Shown here one piece after another: positions 16,956 through 23,351 of a stretch of 23,970 nt of DNA. A program made the position numbers and the translations under genes. The notes under the pieces are model-generated. The model had not been told where the DNA came from. It saw nothing but the letters and a program-made list of their open reading frames with translations, and searched no databases. Origin of the DNA: SLFT01 sp964493075 (lineage in GTDB: Bacteria > Hydrogenedentota > Hydrogenedentia > Hydrogenedentales > CAITNO01). The stretch lies in the NCBI GenBank assembly GCA_964493075.1, contig CAZBNU010000045.1, positions 1 to 23,970 on the forward strand, read 5' to 3'. The first letter of the stretch is position 1; each line of letters opens with the position of its first letter.

Positions 16956-17055
16956 NNNNNNNNNNNNNNNNNNNNNNNNNNNNNNNNNNNNNNNNNNNNN
17001 NNNNNNNNNNNNNNNNNNNNNNNNNNNNNNNNNNNNNNNNNNNNNNNNNNNNNNN
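16956..17055. other. 100-N assembly gap
   Basis: Exactly 100 N, a common scaffolding placeholder of unknown true length. It cuts the prohead protease gene. A repeat begins about 25 nt to the right, so an assembly break at a repeat is likely. Genes could be hidden here. Confidence 0.95.
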
Positions 17056-17081
17056 GTGACTTTTGGGCAAGCGAATAAGTA

Positions 17082-17202
17082 GCGAAAGTGGGGACTGGCG
17101 GCAAGGCCGCAAAAGTGGGGATAAAAGTGGGGACAGGCACGTCTACATTCGTACCTCACTCCGCTTGTGCCAGTCCCCACTTTTATCCAGTCCCCATTTT
17201 TG
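17082..17202. repeat. REP-like hairpin element, copy 2 (compound)
   Basis: The arms at 17121-17140 (ATAAAAGTGGGGACAGGCAC) and 17167-17186 pair at 19 of 20 positions around a 26-nt loop. Extra partial copies of the arm, GTGGGGACTGG on the left and CCAGTCCCCA on the right, flank it and give a compound, nested structure. This is the longest stem of the family in the window. Confidence 0.8.
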
Positions 17203-17233
17203 CTTGGGCAAACGAGTAAAGGAGAAATGCAAC

Positions 17234-17431
17234 ATGAACAACGAACCCTGCGACAGACAATGCACCTTTGAGCAGGTAGCGGAGGTGGAGTTCCGCAGTC
17301 TCGGCGCTTCGGTGCGCGAGTTACGGGAACGGATGACGCGCCTTGAGCAGACCCTTGGCAAAGGGATCGGGTTGCTGGTGGCGAATCTCGCGGGCATGGT
17401 GATCATGCTTGCGGGTCGGTTATTGGGGTAG
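17234..17431 (+). CDS. Small XhlA-like membrane protein
   Basis: The 65-residue protein has a short N-terminus with two Cys, a heptad-like helix (VREL, RERMTRLEQTLGK) and a C-terminal TM segment (GLLVANLAGMVIMLAGRLL). This coiled-coil plus single-TM layout is that of XhlA/haemolysin-like proteins, which accompany phage holins or tail modules. AAGGAG lies 9 nt before the ATG. An in-frame ATG at 17063 would read through the repeat element and is unlikely. The assignment rests on size, topology and context, not on a conserved motif. A small membrane-anchored structural accessory is an alternative. Confidence 0.55.
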   Translation: MNNEPCDRQCTFEQVAEVEFRSLGASVRELRERMTRLEQTLGKGIGLLVANLAGMVIMLAGRLLG

Positions 17432-17437
17432 GCAACG

Positions 17438-17505
17438 AAATTTCGGAGAGGGGACATTCCTGTCCCCTTGTAGTACGGGGGACAGGAATGTCCCCCCTCC
17501 GTAAT
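17438..17505. repeat. Double GGGGACA hairpin repeat, copy 2
   Basis: There are two hairpins in a row: GGGGACA-TTCC-TGTCCCC at 17450-17467 and GGGGGACA-GGAA-TGTCCCCC at 17477-17496. Each half is also an inverted copy of the other. The second hairpin and its CCTCCG flank match the hairpin at 8-27, so the family is dispersed. Confidence 0.75.
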
Positions 17506-17565
17506 GCGAGGCACTGTTTCTGACGGAATAGAACTTTAGAGCGCACTACAAGAAGGAACACATCA

Positions 17566-18273
17566 ATGTATTGGAAAATCACAGAAATGACACGGCAGGA
17601 AGCGGGGGCTCCGGCGGCGGATGCATCGCGTTTTGTGCTGCACCGTCACCAGGATGCAGAAGGCGTTCATCATGATCTGCGGCTGGAGGACGGCAATTGC
17701 CTACTGGGGTTCCGCATTGCGGGACAGGCCCTTGAAGCAGGATGCTGGGCTACGGAAAAGATGCCGCACCCAAAGGAATGGCTGCAACAGGACCGGGATG
17801 CGCAACGGGTGCTTGCAGGCAATTACGGATGGCGCGACACGGAACCGAATCACCGGGAGTTGTTGCTGCACAGCGGGGAAGCAACCGTAACGCTGCACTT
17901 TGAACGGTGCGCCGCGCTGCCCGTGGAAAGCGTTCGCGCGCTGGCAACACTGGCACAGGAACAGCATGTTGCCTTGAATGGATTGCCGGCGCTGGTGGAA
18001 GACGGGCTGGCAGCACGGCGCAACGCCATGGCCCGGTTCTGCGGGCTGAGCCGTGAACTGGACGGCACGGGCTTTGATGAACAGCACTGGCGCGACCTGT
18101 TCGGCGGCATGACCTTGCACCAGATTGGAGAACACCTGGCGGCAGTGGAGGCACGCTACGATCGCAGCCACCCACCAGCGCCGGTGTCGCGCCCGGAAAC
18201 CCTCGACCACAAGGAACACGCACAGGAAAACCGCGCACAGCGGGTACGAGAGATTTTGAATCGGACGGATTAG
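17566..18273 (+). CDS. LigD 3'-phosphoesterase (PE) domain-like protein in phage cassette
   Basis: The 235-residue protein has SRFVLHRHQDAEGVHHDLRL near residue 21, resembling the start of the bacterial LigD PE domain (FV.KHDARRLHYDFRLE). H28, H35, D37 and R39 match the metal/catalytic H, H, D and R, with one extra residue between the two His. MPHPKEW (H68, W72) matches the DHPLDY segment with the next catalytic His, and GNYG followed by VTLHFE resembles the later GEYG and strand. In LigD this domain trims 3'-phosphates and 3'-ribonucleotides at DNA ends during end joining. The C-terminal half (about residues 120-235) is helical and unrecognised. No ligase, polymerase or Ku gene is nearby. 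AAGGA lies about 9 nt before the ATG. The gene sits between the XhlA-like and decoration genes, so its product may be part of, or packaged with, the particle. The family call is by eye. Confidence 0.55.
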   Translation: MYWKITEMTRQEAGAPAADASRFVLHRHQDAEGVHHDLRLEDGNCLLGFRIAGQALEAGCWATEKMPHPKEWLQQDRDAQRVLAGNYGWRDTEPNHRELLLHSGEATVTLHFERCAALPVESVRALATLAQEQHVALNGLPALVEDGLAARRNAMARFCGLSRELDGTGFDEQHWRDLFGGMTLHQIGEHLAAVEARYDRSHPPAPVSRPETLDHKEHAQENRAQRVREILNRTD

Positions 18274-18279
18274 ACGGAT

Positions 18280-18379
18280 NNNNNNNNNNNNNNNNNNNNN
18301 NNNNNNNNNNNNNNNNNNNNNNNNNNNNNNNNNNNNNNNNNNNNNNNNNNNNNNNNNNNNNNNNNNNNNNNNNNNNNNN
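18280..18379. other. 100-N assembly gap
   Basis: Exactly 100 N, again a likely placeholder. The left flank ends in a 9-nt-like tract (CGGACGGATTAGACGGAT) and the right flank begins with a REP-like element, so the break probably occurred in repeats. The PE-like gene closes with a TAG before the gap and the decoration gene starts after it, so no visible gene is cut, though extra genes could be missing. Confidence 0.95.
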
Positions 18380-18436
18380 GGGAAAAGGGGGACTGGCACA
18401 AGCGACGAAGGAGACGTGCCTGTACCCTTTTTCCCG
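18380..18436. repeat. REP-like hairpin element, copy 3
   Basis: The arms GGGAAAAGGGGGACTGGCAC and GTGCCTGTACCCTTTTTCCC pair with few mismatches around AAGCGACGAAGGAGAC. The loop is nearly identical to that of copy 4 at 20391-20446. It lies between the gap and the decoration gene. Confidence 0.75.
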
Positions 18437-18466
18437 TAACAACACAACCAACGAAAGGAACACACC

Positions 18467-18838
18467 ATGGCTTATGGAGACATTGGCGGGCCGGTGACGG
18501 AACTGATCATCACCTGCAAAACGGCGGCCACCGGCGAGGTGGCGATTACCCGGGGCGACGCGCTGAAACTGGTCGGCCCCTATGAAATTGACAACGATCT
18601 TACTGACGGGGACCGCATCTTCGGGCAGGCGCTGGTGGACTGCGACCGTAACGCTGCGGCGATTCCGGTGCGGGTGCGCGGCATCTGCGACTTCCCGTTT
18701 ACGGGCACTGCGCCTACGGTGGACGGCGAGGCGGGCGTGGTCGGCGCGACGGGGGTCGGCGTGGTGCAGGCAGGCGCTGGCGTCGGCCTGATTGTCAAGG
18801 TGAACAACACAGACAGCACACTCGAAGCGCTGCTATAG
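18467..18838 (+). CDS. Capsid decoration/stabilising protein (DUF2190-like)
   Basis: The 123-residue, beta-rich, Gly/Val/Ala-rich protein has ITRGDALKLVGPYEI near the start, then an IFGQALVD strand and a VRGICDFP strand. This pattern is that of DUF2190-type proteins, small beta-barrel proteins that decorate or stabilise phage capsids and sit just before the major capsid gene. It lies 12 nt upstream of the capsid gene, which supports the role. AAGGAA precedes the ATG by 7 nt. No signal peptide or TM segment is visible. Confidence 0.6.
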   Translation: MAYGDIGGPVTELIITCKTAATGEVAITRGDALKLVGPYEIDNDLTDGDRIFGQALVDCDRNAAAIPVRVRGICDFPFTGTAPTVDGEAGVVGATGVGVVQAGAGVGLIVKVNNTDSTLEALL

Positions 18839-18850
18839 GAGGCGATAACA

Positions 18851-19897
18851 ATGAGTCAACGAGATGCTTTGATGCAGGAACAGATGCAGTTCCTGAGCCA
18901 GGACACAGACCGTCTGGCAACACTGCGCGGACGCGACCTGTATGACACGCTTGAAGGACTGGACCTGACGCATGGCCAGTTTTTCCGCGCACTGGATACG
19001 AACCTGGACGACTACTGCGCCAAGGAATTCGGCGTGGATCTGCGGCGGATTTCGGTGGAACGTTTCTTCCACACCGACCCGAACGCGAAATGGCTGTTCC
19101 CCGAGGTGGTACGCGAAGCGGTGCTGACCGGCATCCGCAACAAACCGCGCTACCCGGAACTGATTGTGCGCGACGAGCGTGTTTCCAGTCCGGTGTATGA
19201 CATGCCCTATGTGCAGGAAGACGCGAACGAAGAGGAATTGCGCAGCGTTGCGGAAGGCGCAGCGATACCCGAAAGCGTCATTCGCTACGGCGACCGCGTG
19301 GTGCGGCTGGACAAAAAAGGGCGCGGCGTCATTGCTTCCTACGAAGTGATCCGGCGCATGTCTGTGGACATGCTACGCGTTCACATGCGGCGCATGGGCG
19401 AACGACTTGGCCGCACACTGGATGCACGTTTGAGCCAGGTGTTGTTGGAGGGCGACGGTTCCGGAGCAACCGCGCCGGAAACGCTGAACTCGAACACAGC
19501 CGCCAACTGGCGCTACGAGGATTTGTTGTTGGGACATTTGACACTGCTGCTGCAGAATCATTTCACGCCCACCCACATCCTGGCGGGCCCACAGGCGACG
19601 GGCGCTATCCTGATGATGGAACATCCTGAGAGCACGCCGCTCTTCGATTTCGCGAAGACGGGTTCGCTACCCACACCGCTGGGCATGAAACTGGTGCCCA
19701 TGGAAAGCCAGCCAGACACGGAAATCATTTTTCTGGACGCCGGTTATGCCGCACAAAAACTGACCGAACAGGAACTATTGCTGGAGAACGACAAGTTGAT
19801 CAACCAGCAATGGGATCGGGCGTACATGAGCATTGTGACCGACTTTGCGATTGTCTATGAGAAGGCCCGAGTCGTGGTTACCAACGACTGGTCCTAA
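18851..19897 (+). CDS. Major capsid protein (HK97-fold type)
   Basis: The 348-residue protein starts at the ATG with GGAGG 7 nt upstream, the strongest ribosome site in the cassette. Residues about 150-215 (IASYEVIRRMSVDMLRVHMR, then LDARLSQVLLEGDGSG) have the long spine-helix pattern and the LxxGDG loop typical of HK97-fold capsid proteins. The C-terminal part (FTPTHILAGP near residue 238, TPLGMKLVPM, then SIVTDFAIVYEKARVVVTND) fits the A-domain and P-domain strands. It is followed directly by a strong terminator, as expected for a highly expressed coat gene. An N-terminal delta region for cleavage by the protease is possible but not defined. Confidence 0.75.
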   Translation: MSQRDALMQEQMQFLSQDTDRLATLRGRDLYDTLEGLDLTHGQFFRALDTNLDDYCAKEFGVDLRRISVERFFHTDPNAKWLFPEVVREAVLTGIRNKPRYPELIVRDERVSSPVYDMPYVQEDANEEELRSVAEGAAIPESVIRYGDRVVRLDKKGRGVIASYEVIRRMSVDMLRVHMRRMGERLGRTLDARLSQVLLEGDGSGATAPETLNSNTAANWRYEDLLLGHLTLLLQNHFTPTHILAGPQATGAILMMEHPESTPLFDFAKTGSLPTPLGMKLVPMESQPDTEIIFLDAGYAAQKLTEQELLLENDKLINQQWDRAYMSIVTDFAIVYEKARVVVTNDWS

Positions 19898-19910
19898 GAA
19901 AGAAAACGGC

Positions 19911-19940
19911 GGCCGGGAGCTTAGCCGCTCCCGGCCTTTT
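19911..19940 (+). terminator. Rho-independent terminator after the capsid gene
   Basis: The arms GGCCGGGAGC (19911-19920) and GCTCCCGGCC (19927-19936) form a perfect 10-bp GC-rich stem with loop TTAGCC, followed by TTTT. It lies 14 nt after the capsid stop codon and 17 nt before the next ATG. It may partly terminate transcription so that capsid mRNA is in excess over tail mRNA. Confidence 0.85.
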
Positions 19941-19956
19941 ATGAAAGGACAACATC

Positions 19957-20358
19957 ATGGCGGCATTTACCACGGAAGAAACGGTGCGTCTTAAGTTTCA
20001 ACTTGACAACGTGCCCGAGGCCACCACGGAACTCATTACAGCGAGCATTGACAACGCACACAGCGTGGTGTTGGAACGGATACGTGAGGAATACCTAGAA
20101 GACCCTCCGGAATGCGTCGTGGTCGCAGAGACACTGCTCTCAGGCGCGGCACTGCTGCGATCGCTGTCCTCGCGCCTGGCACTTGACAAGCGGGAAGTGC
20201 GCCTTGCAGGACATCAACTGGAAACGGGCAAACGGTTTCCGGCGCTGCTGGCGGTGGCTGCTGCTGCCGAAGAGGAAGCGCTGCGTCTACTGGCGCCCTG
20301 GTTGCGGTACGACGCAACGGCGGAAGCGCCTGCGCTGTTGACTGCGGGCGCGGAGTAA
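19957..20358 (+). CDS. Putative head-tail connector/adaptor protein
   Basis: The 133-residue, mainly helical protein begins MAAFTTEETVRLKFQL, a start seen in gp6-like and DUF1320-like adaptor proteins (a short strand, then helices that pack on the portal ring). A long Ala-rich helix follows near residues 95-115 (LLAVAAAAEEEALRLLAPWL). AAGGA lies 8 nt before the ATG. Position right after the major capsid protein is the usual one for such connectors. No catalytic motif is visible. The assignment is mainly by context. Confidence 0.5.
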   Translation: MAAFTTEETVRLKFQLDNVPEATTELITASIDNAHSVVLERIREEYLEDPPECVVVAETLLSGAALLRSLSSRLALDKREVRLAGHQLETGKRFPALLAVAAAAEEEALRLLAPWLRYDATAEAPALLTAGAE

Positions 20359-20446
20359 TGGACAGGATGGACCGAATGGACTGAATGGACAAGAAAACGG
20401 GGACTGGCACAAGCGACGAAGGAGACATGCCTGTACACGCTTTCGG
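20359..20446. repeat. 9-nt tract plus REP-like hairpin element, copy 4
   Basis: At 20358-20390 a degenerate 9-nt tract reads AATGGACAGG, ATGGACCG, AATGGACTG, AATGGACAAG. The REP-like element at 20391-20446 follows at once (ACGGGGACTGGCAC, loop AAGCGACGAAGGAGAC, then ATGCCTGTACACGC). The tract-then-hairpin order is the same as at 23877-23970 and apparently at 18262-18436. Confidence 0.7.
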
Positions 20447-20464
20447 TAACCTGGAGAAACAGTT

Positions 20465-21148
20465 ATGATACCCACACTGGGCGATTATGTGCTTGACCAA
20501 TGGCGGACTGCTGTTGTGGAAAAACAACGCTATGACAGCGGACGCTGGAAACGAAGTATCGTCATTCGCGGCACGGCGGATACCTTCGAAAGCACCACGC
20601 TGTTGACTGCGGCACTGGATACGCTGGCGGCAGTAGCCCTTGCACCGGAACCGGTGCTGCTGCGGTTGCGTCCGGGACGTGCCGTTGCGGTGCGGCTGCG
20701 CGGCTTCGAGAAGGCCTGCCACGACGACGCCATTGCAGGGACGTTCACATTGGAGCTGGAAGGGCTGAGCCCCTGGGAGGAAAGCGATGCGCCTGCAACC
20801 CATACCGTATCAGTTACGACGGACGGCGTTGTCTGCGACATTGCGTGCAGCGGTTCCCTCCCGTCGCCCTTGTCGCTCACATTCACTGCGACAGGCATGG
20901 TGCTGCTGCCCGCTTTCAGCGATGGCATCAATACGCTTGCCTATGCGGGGGTACTCCAGAACGGCGATATTCTTGAGGTGGACAGCGTTTCACGCAAGGT
21001 TTTTCTTAATGAGGACGATGTGTCTTCCCAGGCAACAGGCGACTTTCTGATCCTCAGCCCGCAAACGACGCAGATTGGCTTTCAGGCGGATCCGGAAGGC
21101 GCTCACGCTGGCACACTGACACTGACCTGGCGGGAGCGCTGGCTATGA
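20465..21148 (+). CDS. Putative distal tail (Dit-like) protein
   Basis: The 227-residue protein has an N-terminal alpha/beta part ending in GTFTLELEGLSPWEES and a beta-rich C-terminal half with LAYAGVLQNGDILEVDSVSR, VFLNEDDVSS, then GDFLILSPQTTQIGFQ. That second pattern (a GD-L-VD strand, a residue-rich loop, then GDF--L-P) is the one found in Dit proteins, which form the ring at the distal end of the tail. GGAG lies 8 nt upstream of the ATG. It ends in an ATGA overlap with the hub gene, which fits the Dit-hub (Tal) order of siphophages. No tail tube or tape-measure gene precedes it in this window. Confidence 0.5.
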   Translation: MIPTLGDYVLDQWRTAVVEKQRYDSGRWKRSIVIRGTADTFESTTLLTAALDTLAAVALAPEPVLLRLRPGRAVAVRLRGFEKACHDDAIAGTFTLELEGLSPWEESDAPATHTVSVTTDGVVCDIACSGSLPSPLSLTFTATGMVLLPAFSDGINTLAYAGVLQNGDILEVDSVSRKVFLNEDDVSSQATGDFLILSPQTTQIGFQADPEGAHAGTLTLTWRERWL

Positions 21149-22884
21149 AAATGCGCATTGAATTGCTGGACACGCTGCGTCAACGCATCGCGGTATTCAA
21201 CGAAGCGATTTCTCTGGAAGCGACGCGGTGTGTGCCTGATCTGGCGGATACGCTTAAATGCACAGTGCCTCATGTGGAAGGTTTTGGGCCGGGATGCACG
21301 ATTGATGTATACCTCGACAACACGCTCTGGCAGCGTTATGAAACAACATGCACACAACTTCGCTGGGACGCGGATTTCCAGCCTGAACACGCTACCCGCA
21401 GGCCCCTTCGCGATGTGATGCAGGTTGAAGCCCAGGCGACGAAACAGGCGGTAAACACACGCCTGCGCCGCGCTTATGTAGGCGTTACGCTGGAAGAAGC
21501 CCTGATGGACGTCATCAATCGTGCGCCCGGCTCCATCCACTATCTGATTAACCATGACGCTTATCCCGATGGCGCCACCCGCGAGTATGGGAAATTTCTG
21601 GGGCGCATCTCACCTGACAACGAATTGGAACCCGGCGGCATCAGCGAAGGCCAATGGGTGGATGCGGATCGTATTGACGCCAGTGAAGCCTACGCGAAAG
21701 ACGGCGACACTATTTCTGGCATCAAGGTAGACGGCGTTCTTTGGCCCGATGTGCGGCTCATGATGATTGACGCGGAGGAAACAACTCTGAACAATCATGC
21801 CCGGCAACGACATCCCGAAACAGCCCTGTGGTCATCGGAGCGCTACGCAAACAGCGGCTATAAACTGAGCGCGGATCGGGCGAAGGCCTTCCTGCAACAC
21901 TTGCTGGACACGAAAGGCATTTCCCATATTGAACTGAATCCGCATCGTGACAGCAACGGCGACTTCGATGATCGGGTGGACGCTTACGGGCGGTACATCG
22001 GGCGGGTATTTGGCGATGGGGAATGTTTCAGTGCTGCGTTGGTGGAACAGGGGCTTGCGGATGTGTACCTCTATGAGGACGGCCAGTATCATGTGCCGGA
22101 ACACCTGTTGAAAGAATTCTTTTCCTACACCGGGGCGCACACGAACTCCTACCCCACGCTAGGCGAAACTATTCATGCCGTGGATCTGGATTGCGGCGCA
22201 CTCGAAGCCCTGACGTTATTGGCGTACCTGTGCGGAGGACAAGCATTCAGCATCACCCCTGAACTAGGGGTTACTTTCCAGGATGCCACTCTCTTTGATC
22301 ACCAGTACCGGTATCGGGCGGACAAAATGGCGGTGACATCAGGGTTCGCAAACAAGGGCCTGGTCAACACGCTAGCAGTGACAGGGAACACCATTGTCGC
22401 GCCCGATACAGTCAGTGTTTCCTGTGATGAAAGCATTGATGCTTATGGCGCATCGGGTTCCCGCATTGACGGCAAGTGGTTGGGCAGCGACGACGACAAG
22501 GCGCAACTCGCAGAGAATCTGGTCCATGATCTTGCCTATCCATCGCCGTCGGTAACACTCACGTTTTTCGGGGGCGCACCGGAACTGTTGCCCGGCGCGT
22601 TGGTATCCGTCACAGGCGCACCGCTCGCACGGTATGCGCGGCGACTGCCTGATGAATGGGGCGACGCATTTGATGAAACTCTGGTGGGGCGTGTTGTCGA
22701 AGTGCGCCATGTGATGACCGGGAAAGACGCCCGAACAGAAGCAATACTGGCCGCACCGCTGCGGTCGGTGAAAGCACCGTTGACCCTGTTGCGGCGCATT
22801 CGCTCTGAAGGTGAACCGCTGTTCTCGCTACGACTTGATGAAGCAATGGCTGGCCTCGACCAGGATGTTTTTTATTTGGGATAA
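21145..22884 (+). CDS. Tail hub-like protein with inserted SNase-like nuclease domain
   Basis: The 579-residue protein overlaps the Dit-like gene by 4 nt (ATGA). Residues 1-150 and about 340-579 look like a phage tail hub (gp27/Tal-like); the C-terminal part includes LLPGALVSVTGAPLARYARR and LVGRVVEVRHVMTGKDA, typical of hub beta-barrels. Between them, about residues 180-325, lies a staphylococcal nuclease-like domain: DGDTI (D186, D188), RLMMIDAEET (R204, D209, E212) and DAYGRYIGRVF (R283), followed by AALVEQGLADVYLY. These match the SNase residues D19, D21, R35, D40, E43 and R87, so both the calcium site and the two catalytic arginines appear intact. SNase enzymes cut DNA and RNA. Placement in the hub suggests action on recipient nucleic acid, or a role in assembly; the enzyme could also be structural only. 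No signal peptide or TM segment is visible. Confidence 0.75.
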   Translation: MKMRIELLDTLRQRIAVFNEAISLEATRCVPDLADTLKCTVPHVEGFGPGCTIDVYLDNTLWQRYETTCTQLRWDADFQPEHATRRPLRDVMQVEAQATKQAVNTRLRRAYVGVTLEEALMDVINRAPGSIHYLINHDAYPDGATREYGKFLGRISPDNELEPGGISEGQWVDADRIDASEAYAKDGDTISGIKVDGVLWPDVRLMMIDAEETTLNNHARQRHPETALWSSERYANSGYKLSADRAKAFLQHLLDTKGISHIELNPHRDSNGDFDDRVDAYGRYIGRVFGDGECFSAALVEQGLADVYLYEDGQYHVPEHLLKEFFSYTGAHTNSYPTLGETIHAVDLDCGALEALTLLAYLCGGQAFSITPELGVTFQDATLFDHQYRYRADKMAVTSGFANKGLVNTLAVTGNTIVAPDTVSVSCDESIDAYGASGSRIDGKWLGSDDDKAQLAENLVHDLAYPSPSVTLTFFGGAPELLPGALVSVTGAPLARYARRLPDEWGDAFDETLVGRVVEVRHVMTGKDARTEAILAAPLRSVKAPLTLLRRIRSEGEPLFSLRLDEAMAGLDQDVFYLG

Positions 22885-22887
22885 AGA

Positions 22888-22919
22888 GGGTATAGGGTCT
22901 CGGGTTTCGGGTATAGGGG
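22888..22919 (+). repeat. GGGTNNN heptamer tract
   Basis: There are four 7-nt units, GGGTATA, GGGTCTC, GGGTTTC and GGGTATA, followed by GGGG. They resemble a degenerate telomere-like heptamer. The inverted counterpart is at 23303-23330. Confidence 0.8.
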
Positions 22920-23000
22920 AAGAATCGGTCGGATTAGGGCCTTATCGGTTTGGAATCGCAATAAAAACAAGAAGTTTAGTTTACGCTAAGACAACCACTA

Positions 23001-23206
23001 CCGTCATTCCGGTTTTTATTTTCTGATGAGAAACTGAAAACAAAAGACCGGAATCCACGAGTAACAACAAGGCCTTCGCATTACATTATAGATTCCGGTC
23101 TTTTTCGGGCGGATTACTTTCGTAAAGAAGGCAATAACGATATAGATGTAGTTTTATGCGCGAAGCACCGCATTCGGATCGTTGCCCGAAAAAACCGGAA
23201 TGACGG
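23001..23206. repeat. 17-bp perfect inverted repeat (CCGGAATGACGG element)
   Basis: CCGTCATTCCGGTTTTT at 23001-23017 is the exact reverse complement of 23190-23206. The right arm continues into the longer dispersed element that matches 161-222, so this arm pair consists of two oppositely oriented copies of that element, the left one extending weakly leftwards towards 22970. Confidence 0.75.
23042..23105 (+). terminator. 14-bp inverted repeat with T run, possible terminator
   Basis: AAAAGACCGGAATC (23042-23055) and GATTCCGGTCTTTT (23091-23104) are perfectly complementary, with a 35-nt loop, and the T run continues to 23105. It could end transcripts of the hub gene or be the core of a small mobile element. 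The long loop weakens the terminator reading. Confidence 0.4.
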
Positions 23207-23260
23207 CGGTGGTGCTTACTCTTATGAAATTATTCTGGGGTGTGGGCATAGCCCACGTTA
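23195..23260 (+). repeat. Dispersed GGAATGACGG element, copy B
   Basis: It starts CCGGAATGACGG and ends GGCATAGCCCACGTTA and aligns with 161-222 over its length. It lies inside the nested-repeat island upstream of the baseplate-like gene. Copies in both host-gene and phage-gene spacers suggest spread after the cassette became resident. Confidence 0.6.
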
Positions 23261-23302
23261 GACCGATCGGACGGATCAGTTTTTGTGGACAGTACCCGAC
23301 AC

Positions 23303-23330
23303 AACACCCTACACCCGAGACCCGAAACCC
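23303..23330 (-). repeat. NNNACCC heptamer tract (inverted)
   Basis: There are four 7-nt units, AACACCC, TACACCC, GAGACCC and GAAACCC; on the minus strand these read GGGTTTC, GGGTCTC, GGGTGTA and GGGTGTT. It mirrors 22888-22915 and ends about 21 nt before the next ATG. Confidence 0.8.
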
Positions 23331-23351
23331 TAACAAAGGAGAAACACACTC

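Larger units (their letters stand above)
22885..23351. other. 467-nt intergenic island of nested inverted repeats
   Basis: No gene is supported here. From outside inwards it contains four GGGTNNN heptamers at 22888-22915 facing four NNNACCC heptamers at 23303-23330; CCGTCATTCCGGTTTTT at 23001-23017 facing its exact reverse complement at 23190-23206; and a 14-bp perfect inverted repeat at 23042-23055 and 23091-23104. The region is AT-richer than the phage genes beside it. AAGGAG near 23336-23341 is the Shine-Dalgarno of the next gene. Confidence 0.65.

Noticed and set aside
17056..17082. Possible C-terminus of the prohead protease after the gap (VTFGQANK then stop)
   Set aside because: The frame across 100 N is arbitrary and the sequence resembles the spacer near 17196-17216, so it may be repeat flank rather than coding.
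22888..23330. True telomere or linear-plasmid end
   Set aside because: The GGGTNNN tracts have only four degenerate units each, are internal, and face each other across ordinary DNA between phage genes.
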